Of a stretch of 64,000 nt of DNA, positions 1 to 63,219 are shown piece by piece. The notes beneath the pieces are model-generated. The model saw only the letters and a program-made list of their open reading frames with translations, ran no database searches and was not told the origin of the DNA. The stretch is from Monoplex corrugatus (Eukaryota > Mollusca > Gastropoda > Littorinimorpha > Ranellidae): NCBI GenBank assembly GCA_030674185.1, contig CM060312.1:76552854-76616853 (forward strand), given 5' to 3'. Numbering within the stretch: the first letter of the stretch is position 1; every line of letters begins with the position of its first letter. The translations under genes and the position numbers were made by a program.

Positions 1-59
1 CTACATCTCGCTCGAAAACAAAATCGTAGACGGCCCCCCATAATAAGACATGAAATGAT

Positions 60-315
60 CTGGGATGTTTTAACTTCACAAACTGTGCGCTGTGCAGCTA
101 AAATTTGTGGACCTGAATAGATTAGCAGTTTTCTGTTGGTCACGGGTTCTATTCCCGCCGGGGATGCCTTCTCAGGACCTGGCCAGCTCATGAGTTTATG
201 TGCAGGCTTAAGGTTTGTGCCATGATAACCATATACATGGCACCTGTGACGTTGGTGCGTATGGAATTCGTTCCGAGCGCGGAGACGTCATCTTGAGAAA
301 CTGAAACTGAAAATG
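60..315 (+). repeat. tRNA-derived SINE, copy 1
   Basis: A pol III B-box-like sequence, GGTTCTATTCC, lies near 145-155. The body shares a block (CAGCTCATGAGTTTATGTGC and neighbours, about 185-215) with the inverted copy at 2930-3225. The 3' end is the A-rich direct repeat GAAACTGAAACTGAAAATG, a tail I associate with gastropod SINEs. The A box is unclear, so the left border is approximate. Confidence 0.6.
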
Positions 316-2189
316 AAACTTGGGAACCAGGAGATATCAGAAAAGAGCTTTTGGTCAAAACCTTCAACCAGCAGGAATAACCGTGGTGACAATACAGTGG
401 AATGTTGTATAGTTACGACTCAAGAAGCCCTATCTTCAATTTTTCCTGAAAAATCACAATGTCATATGCATCTACGAAAAAACATCCATCTCAACATCCC
501 TGTCCACGGAGAGAAGCATATTATTATTGGTGACTGCAATGGACTCTCGCCAAGTTGGGTATATAAAGATCTAAAGAGTAGAGCTCCAGCAGGGGGTGGG
601 GTGGGGTCTGGATGACAGACAACAAGCTGGCCCAGATCAACCAGCCAGACAAGACCACTTGCTACTGATAAATCTGGGAAGTAACATCTATACCTGACAT
701 GGCCATAGCTACAAAAGGTATCCAAAAGTACACCATCAGGACTGTACAGAATCTTCTTGAAGACCAGCTGTACAATGTGAAGATCTTGACAGAGACTATT
801 CTGACAGCTGCCAAAACGATTTCTGATTCCAAAAGGCTCCAGAAAGGACTATAAACCTTATTGGAGTGGAAAACAGCACGCTCCACCAAGCAGCTGCCAG
901 AAGTCAGTATATCAAATGGAAGAGGCTCCAAGACAAAACAAATATCTCTCAACATCGCAAGCTTAAGGAAGCTGAAGACAGACGAATTGTGGAAGTGCTG
1001 GCATAGGACTAAACTTTGAACCTGGAACATGACACAGGGAAACTGGCAGTTGACGAAAACACTCGGTGAGGACACCTTGTCAGCTAAAATAAAGTATACA
1101 TGTACTTCAAAAAGAGAAACATGTTATACACAAGGAAATGAGCAGCCAGCCTCATGTCCAAAACATTCCATAAAGAAAGCAAAATCTATATGTCACCAAA
1201 GTTGAAACGAGCAGTAGATAAATTCTGAATAGAACTATGACACCAGATTCCAGATACATCCATGGTGCTTGAGTTTACAAAGAGCCTATCAGAAAATCAT
1301 AGAAAATGAAAACCCCTGGAAAAGATGGGGTCCCCAATGAGACGATCCATTCTCTTGGAACTGACGCAAAACGGAAGGTACTAGAACTTCATCACCAGTC
1401 CTGGTACAGTGTCTTTTTCCCCACTGCTTGGAAGGAAGCTATCATCACCCCTGTTCCTAAGAAAGAGAAGAAAAACTAGCAAAGCCAACTACAGACCTAT
1501 CAGCCCGCTCTATGATTTAGGCTGTGCGCAGTCCAAAACGATCACAAACGATCAGCCCGCTAAGCTGTCTAGGAAAGATTTTAGAATGAATCATGCACAA
1601 GAAACTCTGCTGGAACTTCAAAAGCAAGAATCTGGTTTGCACAGAACAGTTTCTCAGGAAGAACTGGAGCACCTAAGATCACCCAGATTTATTCTACCCA
1701 AAACACTTTTCAAAGCCTGAAAAAGACAAATGTCATCGTTGTTTTTGTTTACAAAAATCTGGATTCATGTCAGATTTCCACATGGATACAGAATTATCTG
1801 AAACAGATGATGGTGATGATCAGATTGGGTGGGACACTGACCGACCCCATCAAGATCAGACAGAGTGTACTCCAGCGGTGGTGTCATTTCACCAATGCTA
1901 TTTCTCAGATTCATTAACAACATTACAGAGAAACTGATGGGTTACGTACAGAGAGCTGTGCACGCAGACGACTTTGTAGCCTGAAGCGCTGCAGAGAACC
2001 CGTTAACTGCCACTATCCCTGTACAGGAAACTCTCAATGCTATGCATAAATGGGCAGCGTAGGACTGGTACATCACCATCAATACCCTCAAGACTATAGC
2101 CATCTATTTTACCCTTTCCCATCTTCGTGTCAAGCTTAACAAACCACTCACTTGGAATCCACACATCAGAGATCTAAAGCAGAATGCCA

Positions 2190-2515
2190 CATTATCATCA
2201 TCATCATCATCATGTGCCCTGCTGCATGGCGTTGGCGATCAAGGCCCTCCATATGAATCTATCCCTGCAAGTGCGTCTTCCACCCTCTCTATTCTCAGCC
2301 ATTCTGCAACTCCGTCCAATATTTTCTCCCTAGGTTTACCTTGTGCTCTTTCCCTCGAGCTTTCCTGTTATGACCAGGTGCTCTAATTCCCATTTCTTGA
2401 TAAAATGGCCTATAAATGTTGCTTGCCTTTTCCTAATCTTCTTTATCAATGGTCTTCTTGTGTCTATCTCCATCAAGGCTGTCTCGTTTGTCTTCTGCTA
2501 AGCCACAAAGAAACT
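2190..2515 (-). repeat. 3' end of an RTE/CR1-like LINE inserted in the decayed LINE
   Basis: Starts with a (ATC)n run and then matches, with substitutions, the segment at 39727-40060 (shared blocks such as GCATGGCGTTGGCGATCA and AATGTTGCTTGCCTTTTCCT). In both places the ATC run is the 3' tail of a minus-strand element. The copy at 39.7 kb continues into recognisable reverse transcriptase, which identifies the family. Confidence 0.6.
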
Positions 2516-2929
2516 AAAATCGCCCTAATGAAGAAACCGTTTTTCACTAAGTGAGACACCATTCGCAAAATCTTCAAACAAATGTATGCAAAAGCTGCCA
2601 GATGTGGGATAAACACAGATTAACTGTCTGGGCAACTGCTGCCGAGACTCACACAAAGAAACTTGCCAAGATCCAGAACAGTCGAATGATGATCATCAAT
2701 TACTCTCATCAGCACCATGGAGAAGACCACATGGCTTGCCCCATTGAATGCTCGGGGAGAGAAGTTTTGATTCACTGTGAGAAGCTGCAAAGATTTCCAT
2801 CTCACCATGCATATTAAGTAACAACTACTACAGCCACAACTACTTCACTTCATGAGGGGCAGCTGGGGGTGGGTGGGGGGTGGGGGGCGAAGTGGGGGAA
2901 TTACAAAGAAGCCGAAGGAAAAACATGCT

Positions 2930-3225
2930 GTGATCCTACTCCTAATGAAGTTCCATGTGCACTTACGTCACAGGTGCCATGTGATGGATAAGATCCAGAA
3001 TGATTACGGCACAAGCCTTAAGCCTGCACATAAACCCATGAGCTGGTCAGGTGCTGAGGTCCTACCTAGATAGTTCCATAATCCTGGGGTCGTAGGGGAG
3101 TGAGGTGGTAGAGACCTCAACTTTTCCGGGGGCCAGCACCCCTCTCGTCTACGTGGAGCGAATCCTGGAACCTTGAGTTTAGTTATTGACAGACGACTGT
3201 CTGAACCATTCTGCCACTTTCTCCC
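2930..3225 (-). repeat. tRNA-derived SINE, copy 2 (inverted relative to copy 1)
   Basis: Read on the minus strand it begins TGGCAGAATGGTTCAGAC, a good A box, followed by a B-box-like AGGTTCCAGGATTCG. It then runs into the same body as copy 1 (GACCAGCTCATGGGTTTATG, GGCACCTGTGACGT). It interrupts the decayed LINE between its RT and RNase H remnants. Confidence 0.65.
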
Positions 3226-3789
3226 TGCTAATGAAGATGAGGTAGAATCAGTCATCCAGGATTCTGAAGACTGAAACATCAAGACGAACGTTCCCTTTGT
3301 CACAGAAGTCCCAGACATTGTAAACAAGAGAGACCAGTCAAAGGCAGTTCTGATGATTTTCACTATAGAAATGCCTGATTGTGCCTACAACATTTCCAAA
3401 TGGACGCATGTCTTCGCAGACGATGTGGCAGAAGATGGAGCCGTAAAGAATGGAGGCAACAGGTTCCTCATTCACCACCCTGATAGAAAGACAGTGATTT
3501 TTTCTACCCCCTACAGGACAGAACAGACAGCAGTACTGTAAGCAGCAAAAAAAAAATCAGAAAATCAGAAGAACTCTTAAATCCAAAGTTCTCTTTTAAC
3601 AGACTGCAAAGCCTTGAAAGAGAATGATATACAATAGCTGCTGACAGTCTTACCGGAAATCTACGTTGAAAGATCGAACAGAACTAGCATGCACTGTTCC
3701 AAGTAACGGTACAATAGAAACCTGCCCACTGGGGGAATCTAAAGGACAGACTCTCTGGCGAAGGCAGAAAGAAGACTACAAAAGACCTT

Positions 3790-3790
3790 C

Positions 3791-3824
<34 letters not shown>

Positions 3825-4075
3825 CTCTCTCTCTCTCTCTCTCCTCTTCTCTCTCTTCTCTCTCTCTCTCTCTCCTCTTCTTCTCCTTTTTCTCTCTCTC
3901 CTTATTATTATCATTATTATTATCATCATTAACATCATCATCATCATAATCAGCATCAGCATCATCATTGGTGTTATTAACATTATCTTTCTTTATTTAT
4001 TTATTTACTTATTTATTAATTTATCTACTTGTTCATCTGTCTATCTATCTCTCTATACGATCTATCTCTTTATCC

Positions 4076-4106
<31 letters not shown>

Positions 4107-4135
4107 CATCTATCTACCTATCTATCTATTTTTAA
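3790..4135. repeat. Compound microsatellite (CT)n, (ATT/ATC)n, (TCTA)n
   Basis: A CT-rich tract (3790-3900) is followed by ATT/ATC trinucleotides (3900-3975) and a TATT/TCTA tetranucleotide array (4000-4130). The last array lies just beyond the 3' end of the minus-strand LINE and could be its tail or target; this is not resolved. Confidence 0.9.
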
Positions 4136-4515
4136 GTGCTGACTGTGTACGTTTCTTGATTTCATTGTAATGTTACCTTAATTTTAGTATTCAGCAAGTG
4201 GTGGTGGTCTTTGATTTAATGTCTATTCACTAAAGTGATTTTAGACAAAACAAAAAAACAAAAAAAAGGGGGGGGGGAGTGATAGAGGAGGAGTGAAGAA
4301 GATATTTGAAAATTGTCAATTTTGAATTTGAGAAAAGATGATCCAGAAAACAACTGTTTTGAAGAGGGGAAGGTAAAACTAACAAATAATGTTACCATAA
4401 TTATCGATTTAAACAAACAAACTGACAAACAAAATTAGTAAATATCCGGAAGAAATGAATAAAAAGTAAAACTAATAATTGACTAACCACAACAATGAAC
4501 AAGTCAAATAACATT

Positions 4516-6633
4516 TTAAAGGTAATTCGCTATAGGACTTTTTGACAGGCTAACAAAAAATTCATACAGTAATGATGATGAGGCAAATATGTCAGAAACT
4601 GTACTCACAGATAGTGTTGGAATATGTCGTTTTACCCTAACGCAAGAAAGAATATGACTATGTGTTATCTTCTTTCCACACAGACACACTATGTTATTGG
4701 TATATTTTGTTTTGAATGCATCAAGTTTCCATCTGTACATAAGGGACTGTATAGTTCTGCTGGCATGAAGCTGCTTAAGTATTTTGCTAACTTCAAAGTT
4801 CATGTGACATTTATCATACTTTTTCTGTTTTAATTGGAACTGCTTCCAGACGTAGTTGTCCACTAAAGTGTAATTCTCGTGCAACGAGAGAGAAAGCTGG
4901 ATATTGTTTGAATCTGGTGAGTTATTAGCTCCCCGTTTGGCAGCCCTGTCAACTTTATTATTATAACTAAAAGAACTATGAGAAGGTATCCAGCAGAAAG
5001 TAATATCAGTGCCTCTTAAAGATAAATTATGAATCAAGTGACTTATTTCCAGAATCATTTCTGATCTTGTTTGTAATTTTGATAATTCAAGAGCCTGAAA
5101 TACTGATTTTGAATCAACGCAAAGAAGTATCTGAAAAATTGTCCTAGGAAGACTTATCAGAAAGTTTAAAGCCATTAATATTGCAAAGAGTTCAGCTGTA
5201 AAGATAGATTTATCAAGTCCTATGTAGAAAGATTTTTCAATTTTGAGAGCAGGTATTAAAAACGCTGAGCCTGCTTTTCTTTCAATTACTGACCCATCAG
5301 TGTAAATTTTCAAATGATCAGAATATATGTCGTTTATATGACATTTAACCTGACTTGCCAGTAAGTTTATATTGTCTCCTTTTTTTAAATTAGTGTGGTG
5401 TACGTCAAATCGTGCTCTTTGGAGTTCCCAACTGGGTACTGGCGAAAAGGAAGGTCGTATAGATACAGGATCTACGTCTAGATCAATTCCTGAGCCTTTC
5501 ATGACGTCAGATGTGTATGTTGCAAGTGTGACCTGTGAAGATATTGATTTAGCTCGTTTTGGAAAGTCGGTATCTGATCTCAGTTTAATTTCTGTTTCTG
5601 AGATGTTTTCTACGGTAGTGTTTCTTAACAAAAATTTAGTAGAAGCGACTTTCCTTTGCTCATCAAGTGGCAACAGTTTGATTTCATTATATGTCCGAAG
5701 ACAGGAAGCATGCATTGGAAGACCCAGTGCAAGTTTGAAACCTTTACAATCTATGCTCTGCAGTTTTTTTAGTAAGTGTTTCGGTGCACTGAAGAAGATT
5801 TCTTGAGCATAGGTTAATTTAGATCTAACAAGCGATTTACAAAGATGAACAAGTGTTGATGAATCTTGACCCCATGTCTGTTTGCGAACTATTTTTATGA
5901 AATTTAAACTTTTTTGAGCTTTGGTTAATAAGTATTCAATATGCTGATTCCAAGATAATTTTGCTGTAAGGAAAACTCCTAAGAATTTAATCGACTCGTT
6001 AAACTGAAGAAGAGTATCTCCCAGTTTGAAAGTGGGAATATTTACTGGGTTAGCTCCATTATTAAATAAAACTATTTTTGTTTTTTCCAGGGATAGATGT
6101 AACCCATTTTCTACCATGTATCGCGCTATTTTATCAAGTTCTAATTGGTAACATTTGCGTGTATAATTGATACAGCGCAAAGGAGTTTTCTTTTTCATAT
6201 TTACCTGCATCCATATGCATAAATCGTCAGCATATTGAGCTAAAACTACATGCTTAGATACTTTACTGGGTAAGTCATGCATTAATATCATGAAAAGAAG
6301 GGGAGCTATAACGGATCCCTGAGGGATACCCATTTGAAGAATTCGTTTCGTGGAATATACATTTTCAATCCTCGTTTGAAATACTCTGTTTTCTAAGAAA
6401 CACTTAACATAGCCAAAAATGTGACCTGTCAGCCCAATACTTTTAAATTTGAATAACAATCGGGAGTGCCACACTTGATCGTATGCTTTCGTTATATCAA
6501 AAAATGTAGCTAAAACACATTGACGTCTTGCAAATTGTTGTTTTATATTAGTAGTTAGCTTTGTTAGGATCTCTACTGGTGACCTGCCTTTTCGAAATCC
6601 TGCCTGATTTACTGGTATTATTTTTTTTTTTTT
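4516..6633 (-). pseudogene. LINE ORF2, C-terminal part: RT, RNase H, zinc knuckle
   Basis: An open frame of about 700 codons. It carries RT block NQAGFRKGRS, the first catalytic Asp block FFDITKAYDQVWH, GIPQGSVIAPLLF, the YADD active site (QYADDLCIW) and FLGVFLTAKLSW. It is followed by an RNase H domain with TDGS, TAELFAI, VDSKS and WIPSHS...NKVDRAAKR, i.e. all four expected acidic/His positions. A C-terminal CLCGKK-x4-H-x3-C motif resembles the CCHC-type end of I/Jockey elements. The frame is continuous with the upstream ORF2 part except for a slip in the 13-base A run (sense strand) at 6621-6633. Apart from that slip and one upstream stop it looks young. Non-host; mobile-element protein. 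Confidence 0.88.
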
Positions 6634-6808
6634 CACAATAGTGCATCAGTCTCTTTAAGATTATTTTCTCCATTAGTTTACATACATGTGATGTTAATGC
6701 AATTGGCCTGTAGTTTTTCAAATCGGTATTACATTTACCTGGTTTTAATACAGGAACCACTATTGTTTCTTTCCAGTTGTTAGGCATTATCCCACTATTC
6801 CAGCATTT
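6634..6808 (-). pseudogene. LINE ORF2, middle segment between stop and frameshift
   Basis: Encodes MPNNWKETIVVPVLKPGK and NYRPIALTSHVCKLMEKII, the RT blocks that come just before the NQAGF block. It is in the same frame as the endonuclease part, separated only by a TAA codon (6809-6811 on the plus strand). It leaves that frame at the 13-base homopolymer at 6621-6633. Restoring one base there would join it to the downstream RT, so this is one gene broken twice, or once if the homopolymer length is a sequencing error. Confidence 0.85.
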
Positions 6809-8479
6809 TTAAAATATGTCATGTAGCAAGATTATAAAATTTTCTGGTAAATTTTTCAGCATCTCATTGGAAATTGCATCTAGTCCAACTGACGTTTTTT
6901 TACTTGGAAGGGACTGAATGGCATCTTTTAATTCTTGAAGTGTGAGTGATGCATTTATGTAGTGAGTATTGTCAGAGGCAGGGTCCTTATATACATCTTT
7001 CTTTTCATCTCGTTCCCTATAATTTCTATCAGAGACAGGGAGTCCTTCTACACGACAGGCCTCAGCAAACACGTCTGCAAAAGCTTCTGCTTTTTCCAAT
7101 GAGCTAGGAATAGGGTTATTTTCTAGCTTTACTGGAATTGATGGCAACTTAATCCCGTTTTTCATTAATTTTAGTTTTTCCCAAATCTTTATCGTGTCTT
7201 TGTGGTTATTTACTTCACACTTACAAAAAGATGTCCAGTGTTGTTCTTTGGCTTGCTCTATGATTCTGTTACACTTAATGTTGGCACTTTTCATCGCTGT
7301 ATGATTTTCAGGTGACCTGTTTGCTAAATAAATTTTGTATTTTTCTTTCTTTTCGTTCACTGCCTTTTGACAGTCCTCATTCCACCAGACATTTCCATGA
7401 TGTTTTCCTATTTTTGACACTGTAAGTTTTGGAATTGAAATGTTAGCAGCCCTTAAGAGTGAGTTACAGAAAACTTCGTACGTTTCGTTTATGTTCATTG
7501 CTTCAGATAGATCTGTTCTTGTCTTTTCAAGGATTGCCTTAAAACTGATCCAGTCAGCGTTTTTATAATTAAACTTGGGTAAACTATCTTGTGGTATGGC
7601 GTCTATTTCTGTAGTATGGTTTAGGGTAAGACGTATGGGGATGTGATCTGATCCCAACAAGTCATCCTCTGTTTGCCATGTGGCGTTTGGGGCTAGGGAT
7701 GGTGAGATTAAAGTAAGGTCGATAGCTGTGGGTCTGTGGGTTGGTATATCGGGGATCCGGGTAATGTGTCCGTTGTTAAGTAAATATAAATTGGAATCTA
7801 CAATATTTTCAATCAACCTGTTGCTTGTTATGTTTGTACAATACTTTTCCCAAAATGGGGCATGTGCATTAAAATCACCTCCAATTATCCACTTGTCGTC
7901 CTGATCTTGAAAGTGTTTTAACCATTCAGTGTTCACAGAGTCTGGGCCTCTTGGTAAGTATACAGAGGCCATATTCACAACTAACGATGAGGAAAATTTT
8001 ATAATGATTGCACATGATGAAATAAATGCGGTAGATTTAGGTACTGGCGATGATCGTTCACAATAGTTCAGTCCTTCACGAATGTATATAGCTGTTTGTA
8101 TACGGCCACCGTCATTTACAGAGTCACATATTGGTGGATAATAAAAACCGGATATTTTAGGTAATTTGGTTTTGATGGTATTCAGCGATTGTAGGAGCAT
8201 GACATGGACGTTTTTAGAAGAGAGATAGTTACTCAAATATGAGATGTTTTTAACAATGGAACGTGCGTTCCACTGAAAAATGTTGATATCACTTACTACA
8301 CACGGTTGAATAACTTTAGAACAATATGGTAAGTTTATATAGATTTCATTTAACTTTGAATTAAAAGGTACAAATAGGATAAAAATGAAGTATGTGAACA
8401 AGAAAATAATTAAGTAAAACAATATAGCTGAGAACTGAACGAAGAGAAACTGAATCTGGGCTGAATCTAAAATGACCAA
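6809..8479 (-). pseudogene. LINE ORF2, N-terminal part: APE-type endonuclease
   Basis: Encodes an apurinic-endonuclease-like domain: INIFQWNARSI (block 1), VNMASVYLPRG, WIIGGDFNAHAPFW (Asp/Asn block), TAIDLTLIS and LGSDHIPIRLTL (the final Asp-His). Block 2, usually LLQET, reads LLQSL, so the metal-binding Glu is missing in this copy. The end of this part begins the RT (SVGLDAISNEML) and stops at an in-frame TAA. The open frame starts without an ATG and opens with a strongly hydrophobic stretch (about 25 residues, rich in L, I and F) before the endonuclease. That stretch may be untranslated spacer; the true start is uncertain. Confidence 0.85.
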
Positions 8480-8890
8480 GGAGAGAAGAAAAACGGAGAT
8501 TGAAAGCCGGGTCTTTGTTGATGTCGTTGTCGGTTTGATCTCCTCCTCGGTTTTTCCCAGAAAAGCTGATGGATTTGCCTCCCTAAGTTTCTGGCCAGAA
8601 CGCTCGCCCCTCTGATGGTTGGATGGACGTCGTCCTGGCTGACTTGAGTGTGACTGATAGTTTGAAGATTGTCATTGTTGACGTATTCGACACTCGCTGC
8701 TTTAAGAAGTCGCACTTTTGTTAGGGCATTTAGGAGCTCTCTTTTAGCGTTTAGGTGTTTGTCCCTCACAGGAGCTACCTGACTTAAAACTACCCTGGCT
8801 TTTGGAAATTGGGTGTTGATAGATTTCACACAGGTGTCAAGAGATTCAGCAAGTATCTTCCTTGAGCTGTACTTGTTGCTGTAAACAAAT
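8467..8890 (-). pseudogene. LINE ORF1 fragment with SGNH/GDSL-esterase-like domain
   Basis: The frame directly upstream of ORF2, overlapping it by about 13 bases, encodes RKILAESLDTCVKSINTQFP, ARVVLSQVAPV and DDVHPTIRGASVLARNLGRQI. The DDVHPT motif matches block V (Asp-x-x-His) of SGNH hydrolases, a domain known from ORF1 of some CR1/L2-type LINEs. The basic tail (KPRRRSNRQRHQQR) could bind nucleic acid. The N-terminal catalytic Ser block is absent: homology ends near 8890, where an unrelated short repeat and microsatellites begin. This is a 5'-truncated copy, and the ATGs further upstream lie in (CA)n and are artefacts. Confidence 0.65.
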
Positions 8891-8892
8891 GC

Positions 8893-8990
8893 CATGTGTA
8901 TAGAATAGCAACGGCAAGTTTGAAAAATGGCTTCTAGCCAATAACTTTTACCGTTGGAAAATAAAGCACCATTCTCATTGTCATTGTCAT
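8893..8990 (+). repeat. 3' end of a short interspersed repeat with CATTGT tail
   Basis: The block AGCAACGGCAAGTTTGAAAA...AATAAAGCACCATT followed by (CATTGT)n recurs at 27960-28060 and 42294-42365. It abuts the truncated 5' end of the LINE. Confidence 0.55.
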
Positions 8991-8991
8991 T

Positions 8992-9015
8992 ATCTCTCTC
9001 ACACACATACACACA

Positions 9016-9102
<87 letters not shown>

Positions 9103-9125
9103 ACACACACACTCTCTCTCTCTTA

Positions 9126-9213
<88 letters not shown>

Positions 9214-9218
9214 GTAGG

Positions 9219-9300
<82 letters not shown>

Positions 9301-9301
9301 T
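8992..9301. repeat. Compound microsatellite (CT)n(CA)n(TA)n(TG)n(GATA)n
   Basis: Runs of CT, CA, TA, TG and then about 20 GATA units follow one another without spacer. All ORFs here are low-complexity artefacts. Confidence 0.97.
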
Positions 9302-9353
9302 ATAATACCAAAGAAATAAGAGGGAAGCAGGGAGAATTTTTTTAATATCAGCC

Positions 9354-9483
9354 AAAGGACATAACTCTTGAGAGTCACGTAGGAATTATCTCCCATGTTG
9401 TGTAACTTCTCAAATCTAACATGGTTGCACTACCCACAACATGGGAGATAATTCCTACGTGACTCTCAAGAGTTATGTCCTTT
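9354..9483. repeat. Perfect 49-bp inverted repeat with 32-bp loop
   Basis: The arm 9354-9402 (AAAGGACATAACTCTTGAGA at its start) is the exact reverse complement of 9435-9483; I compared all 49 positions. The loop is 9403-9434. GATA/GACA arrays flank it on both sides. It could be a small foldback element or a hairpin formed by replication template switching. Confidence 0.95.
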
Positions 9484-9530
9484 CGTAGATAGACAGGTAG
9501 ATAAATAGAGAGAGAGAGAGAGAGATAGAC

Positions 9531-9565
<35 letters not shown>

Positions 9566-9593
9566 CAGATAGATAGATAGATAGATAGACAGT

Positions 9594-9688
<95 letters not shown>

Positions 9689-9690
9689 TT
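9484..9690. repeat. (GATA)n/(GACA)n microsatellite
   Basis: Tetranucleotide array of GATA with GACA and AGAG interruptions. Confidence 0.97.
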
Positions 9691-10022
9691 CTCCCTGAAA
9701 GAAACACGCATAATCCCAGCATACATCACTTTGAGTGGCAACAACAAGCCTCAATCTTCTGAGGGAACTGGACATTGCCGCCTACTCTAACAGACGTGCC
9801 GAATGGGGTTATCCCACACAAATGAGTGTCCCTGCCAGGCATGACCGTTGTCTCCAGAACACGTTCTATAGTTGCACCCACCGTTGGGAAATACTGAAAA
9901 GAACTGAGCCGTAGCCAAATAAAACAACTCGGGAACACCAGCTCTGGGGGAACAAAGAGGACTTAAAGAAAACCACATCCCTCAACCATACCAGTGAAAT
10001 GACTATTTCAGGGGTAATCATG

Positions 10023-10115
10023 TTCGAGCGAAAAGAAGAACAAGAACAAGAACAAGAACAAGAAGAACAAGAAGAACAAGAACAAGAAAGAAAGAAAAAG
10101 AAAAGAAAGAGAGAA
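10023..10115. repeat. Purine-rich (GAACAA)n tract
   Basis: Irregular repeats of GAACAAGAACAA passing into AAGAAAG. Confidence 0.9.
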
Positions 10116-10299
10116 GTGATCTGGAACTGTCTCTTCTGAAAATTCTTGTGTACATTCCAGTAGCCTATGAATTAGAACTTCTCCTGAAAAAGTGATGTCC
10201 ACCGGTTGCGCAAACCTTTTTGTTTTATGATATGCAGACGACATTTTTTCACTCTCAGAAACAAATGAATAATGGCCAAGTGTTTTAAACAATTAGCAT

Positions 10300-11500
10300 T
10301 ATTGTAACAATTGGAGACTGGCAGTAAATGTGCCATTGACAAAACTATATGTGATTGAGACAGATCAGAATGCGTGTTGTGGGTTTGATGGTCATGTTTC
10401 GGAAATTTTTAGTTGGCTTCAAATGCAGTAAAGTGCCTAATAGAAATCTAAAGGTATGTTCACATTGACATAATTATAAACTGAAAGGAACAAAGATATT
10501 GGTGGGATGAAAAAAAATGTATGCCTTGTTTATTTTATTTTGTTTTGTTTTATTTATATTTTATTTTATTTTATTTTATTTTATTTTTATTTTATCTATT
10601 TTATCTTATTTCATTTTATTCTATTTTATTTTATTGCATTCTTTTGAGTGATGCAAATTTCATTATGATAAATAAATAAGTAAACAAACATTCACACTGA
10701 AACTGAGTGAAGAAAAAATGACGGTGTGGAAGAGTGAAAAAAAAGGTCAAATATGAGATGGGAGATAACCAGTCATATCAAGCGGGTAGAAGTTAATTTG
10801 CTTACTTGTCTCCCTTAGTCAGCATGCACATCACACACCCCGTTTCTCCCATCGCCAGCCGTGAAGTGTCTTTTCCAGCAAATAACAGCGCGATATTTTC
10901 TTCTGTATGAAGATGCAAAGCTGAGTCGCATTTGCATTTTATTAGATATTCATTTTCTTTAGTAAAGATGAAAAGCTACACACGTTATCCTACAGATTTT
11001 CCTTTCTGTCAATGGGAGAAAAAAATGTGGAAGTGTAATAGTTAATTTAAAACAAACAAGCAATATTTTAATGAATAATGTAAATCAAAATTTCCCATAA
11101 GTAAGTCAGTTACAGTTTCCTGACGATTTAGAACATTGCTTCGACAAATTTTCTGTTGGTTCTCAATACTGATGCCTTTTCTTTTTCTCATAACATTTTT
11201 TTAAAAATTAAGAGTGGTAGATCTCAGAGCTATATTTTCAAGTATTCAAATAACAACGCAATAAAGTTTTCTCCAGTAACTGAAATGATAAGGGCCACAA
11301 TAATAAGCCTCATGTCTTACTTTTAAGTTTCCTAATCTAATGAATTAAAAAGGGAAATTATCACTTTTCGTAGCCAATATCACTAGAGTTCTTTTACCAC
11401 ATTAATTGAAGTGTTTCGGATAGCATCTCCCAGTGATAATACATATGAATATTTGCAAATGCACACAATCAAACACAAATCTAGCTTTTTGTTTTCGTTA
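10300..11500. other. AT-rich intergenic stretch
   Basis: No coding signal or recognisable transposon. It contains a (TTTTA)n array at 10522-10640. It ends at the more CpG-rich block that precedes the SRPK start. Confidence 0.6.
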
Positions 11501-11583
11501 TTTATTTTTTTGCAAGTTATTTACAAATCCCGCGTCACCCAAAACGCTTGTCTGAACGACTTCCACGGAAGTTATTTCCCAGC

Positions 11584-63219
<51,636 letters not shown>

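Larger units (their letters stand above)
320..3785 (+). pseudogene. Decayed LINE with endonuclease, RT and RNase H remnants
   Basis: This is a broken non-LTR retrotransposon read on the plus strand. Around 513-575 it encodes HIIIGDCNGLSPSWVYKD, the GDFN-like block of an APE endonuclease. At 1310-1345 comes a PGKDGVPNE block and at 1440-1505 TPVPKK...SKANYRPISP, both typical of reverse transcriptase. Near 1955-1980 HADDF stands where YADD is expected. At 3350-3545 the reading KWTHVFADDVAEDGAVKNGGNRF followed by YRTEQTAVL looks like the start of an RNase H domain. Frames change repeatedly and stops are common, so no protein is made. Two later insertions split it: a LINE tail (2190-2515) and a SINE (2930-3225). 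RNase H suggests the I/Jockey side of the LINEs; the exact clade is not assigned. Confidence 0.7.

Noticed and set aside
3206..3216. tRNA gene suggested by A and B boxes
   Set aside because: The tRNA-like head has no cloverleaf and is followed by a SINE body found in other copies. The same holds for 52486-52543 and 26031-26090.
5372..5806. 144-codon plus-strand ORF
   Set aside because: It lies antisense to the RT/RNase H frame of the LINE and is a shadow.
9211..9690. Regular repeats that might suggest a CRISPR array
   Set aside because: They are continuous tetranucleotide repeats without unique spacers, in an animal genome.
8954..9775. Many overlapping ORFs of 60-118 codons
   Set aside because: They are translations of CT, CA, TA, TG and GATA microsatellites. 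The same applies to ORFs in the CT/CA arrays at 20.8, 23.7, 24.3, 39.5, 42.1, 46.9, 48.7 and 50.3-51.2 kb.
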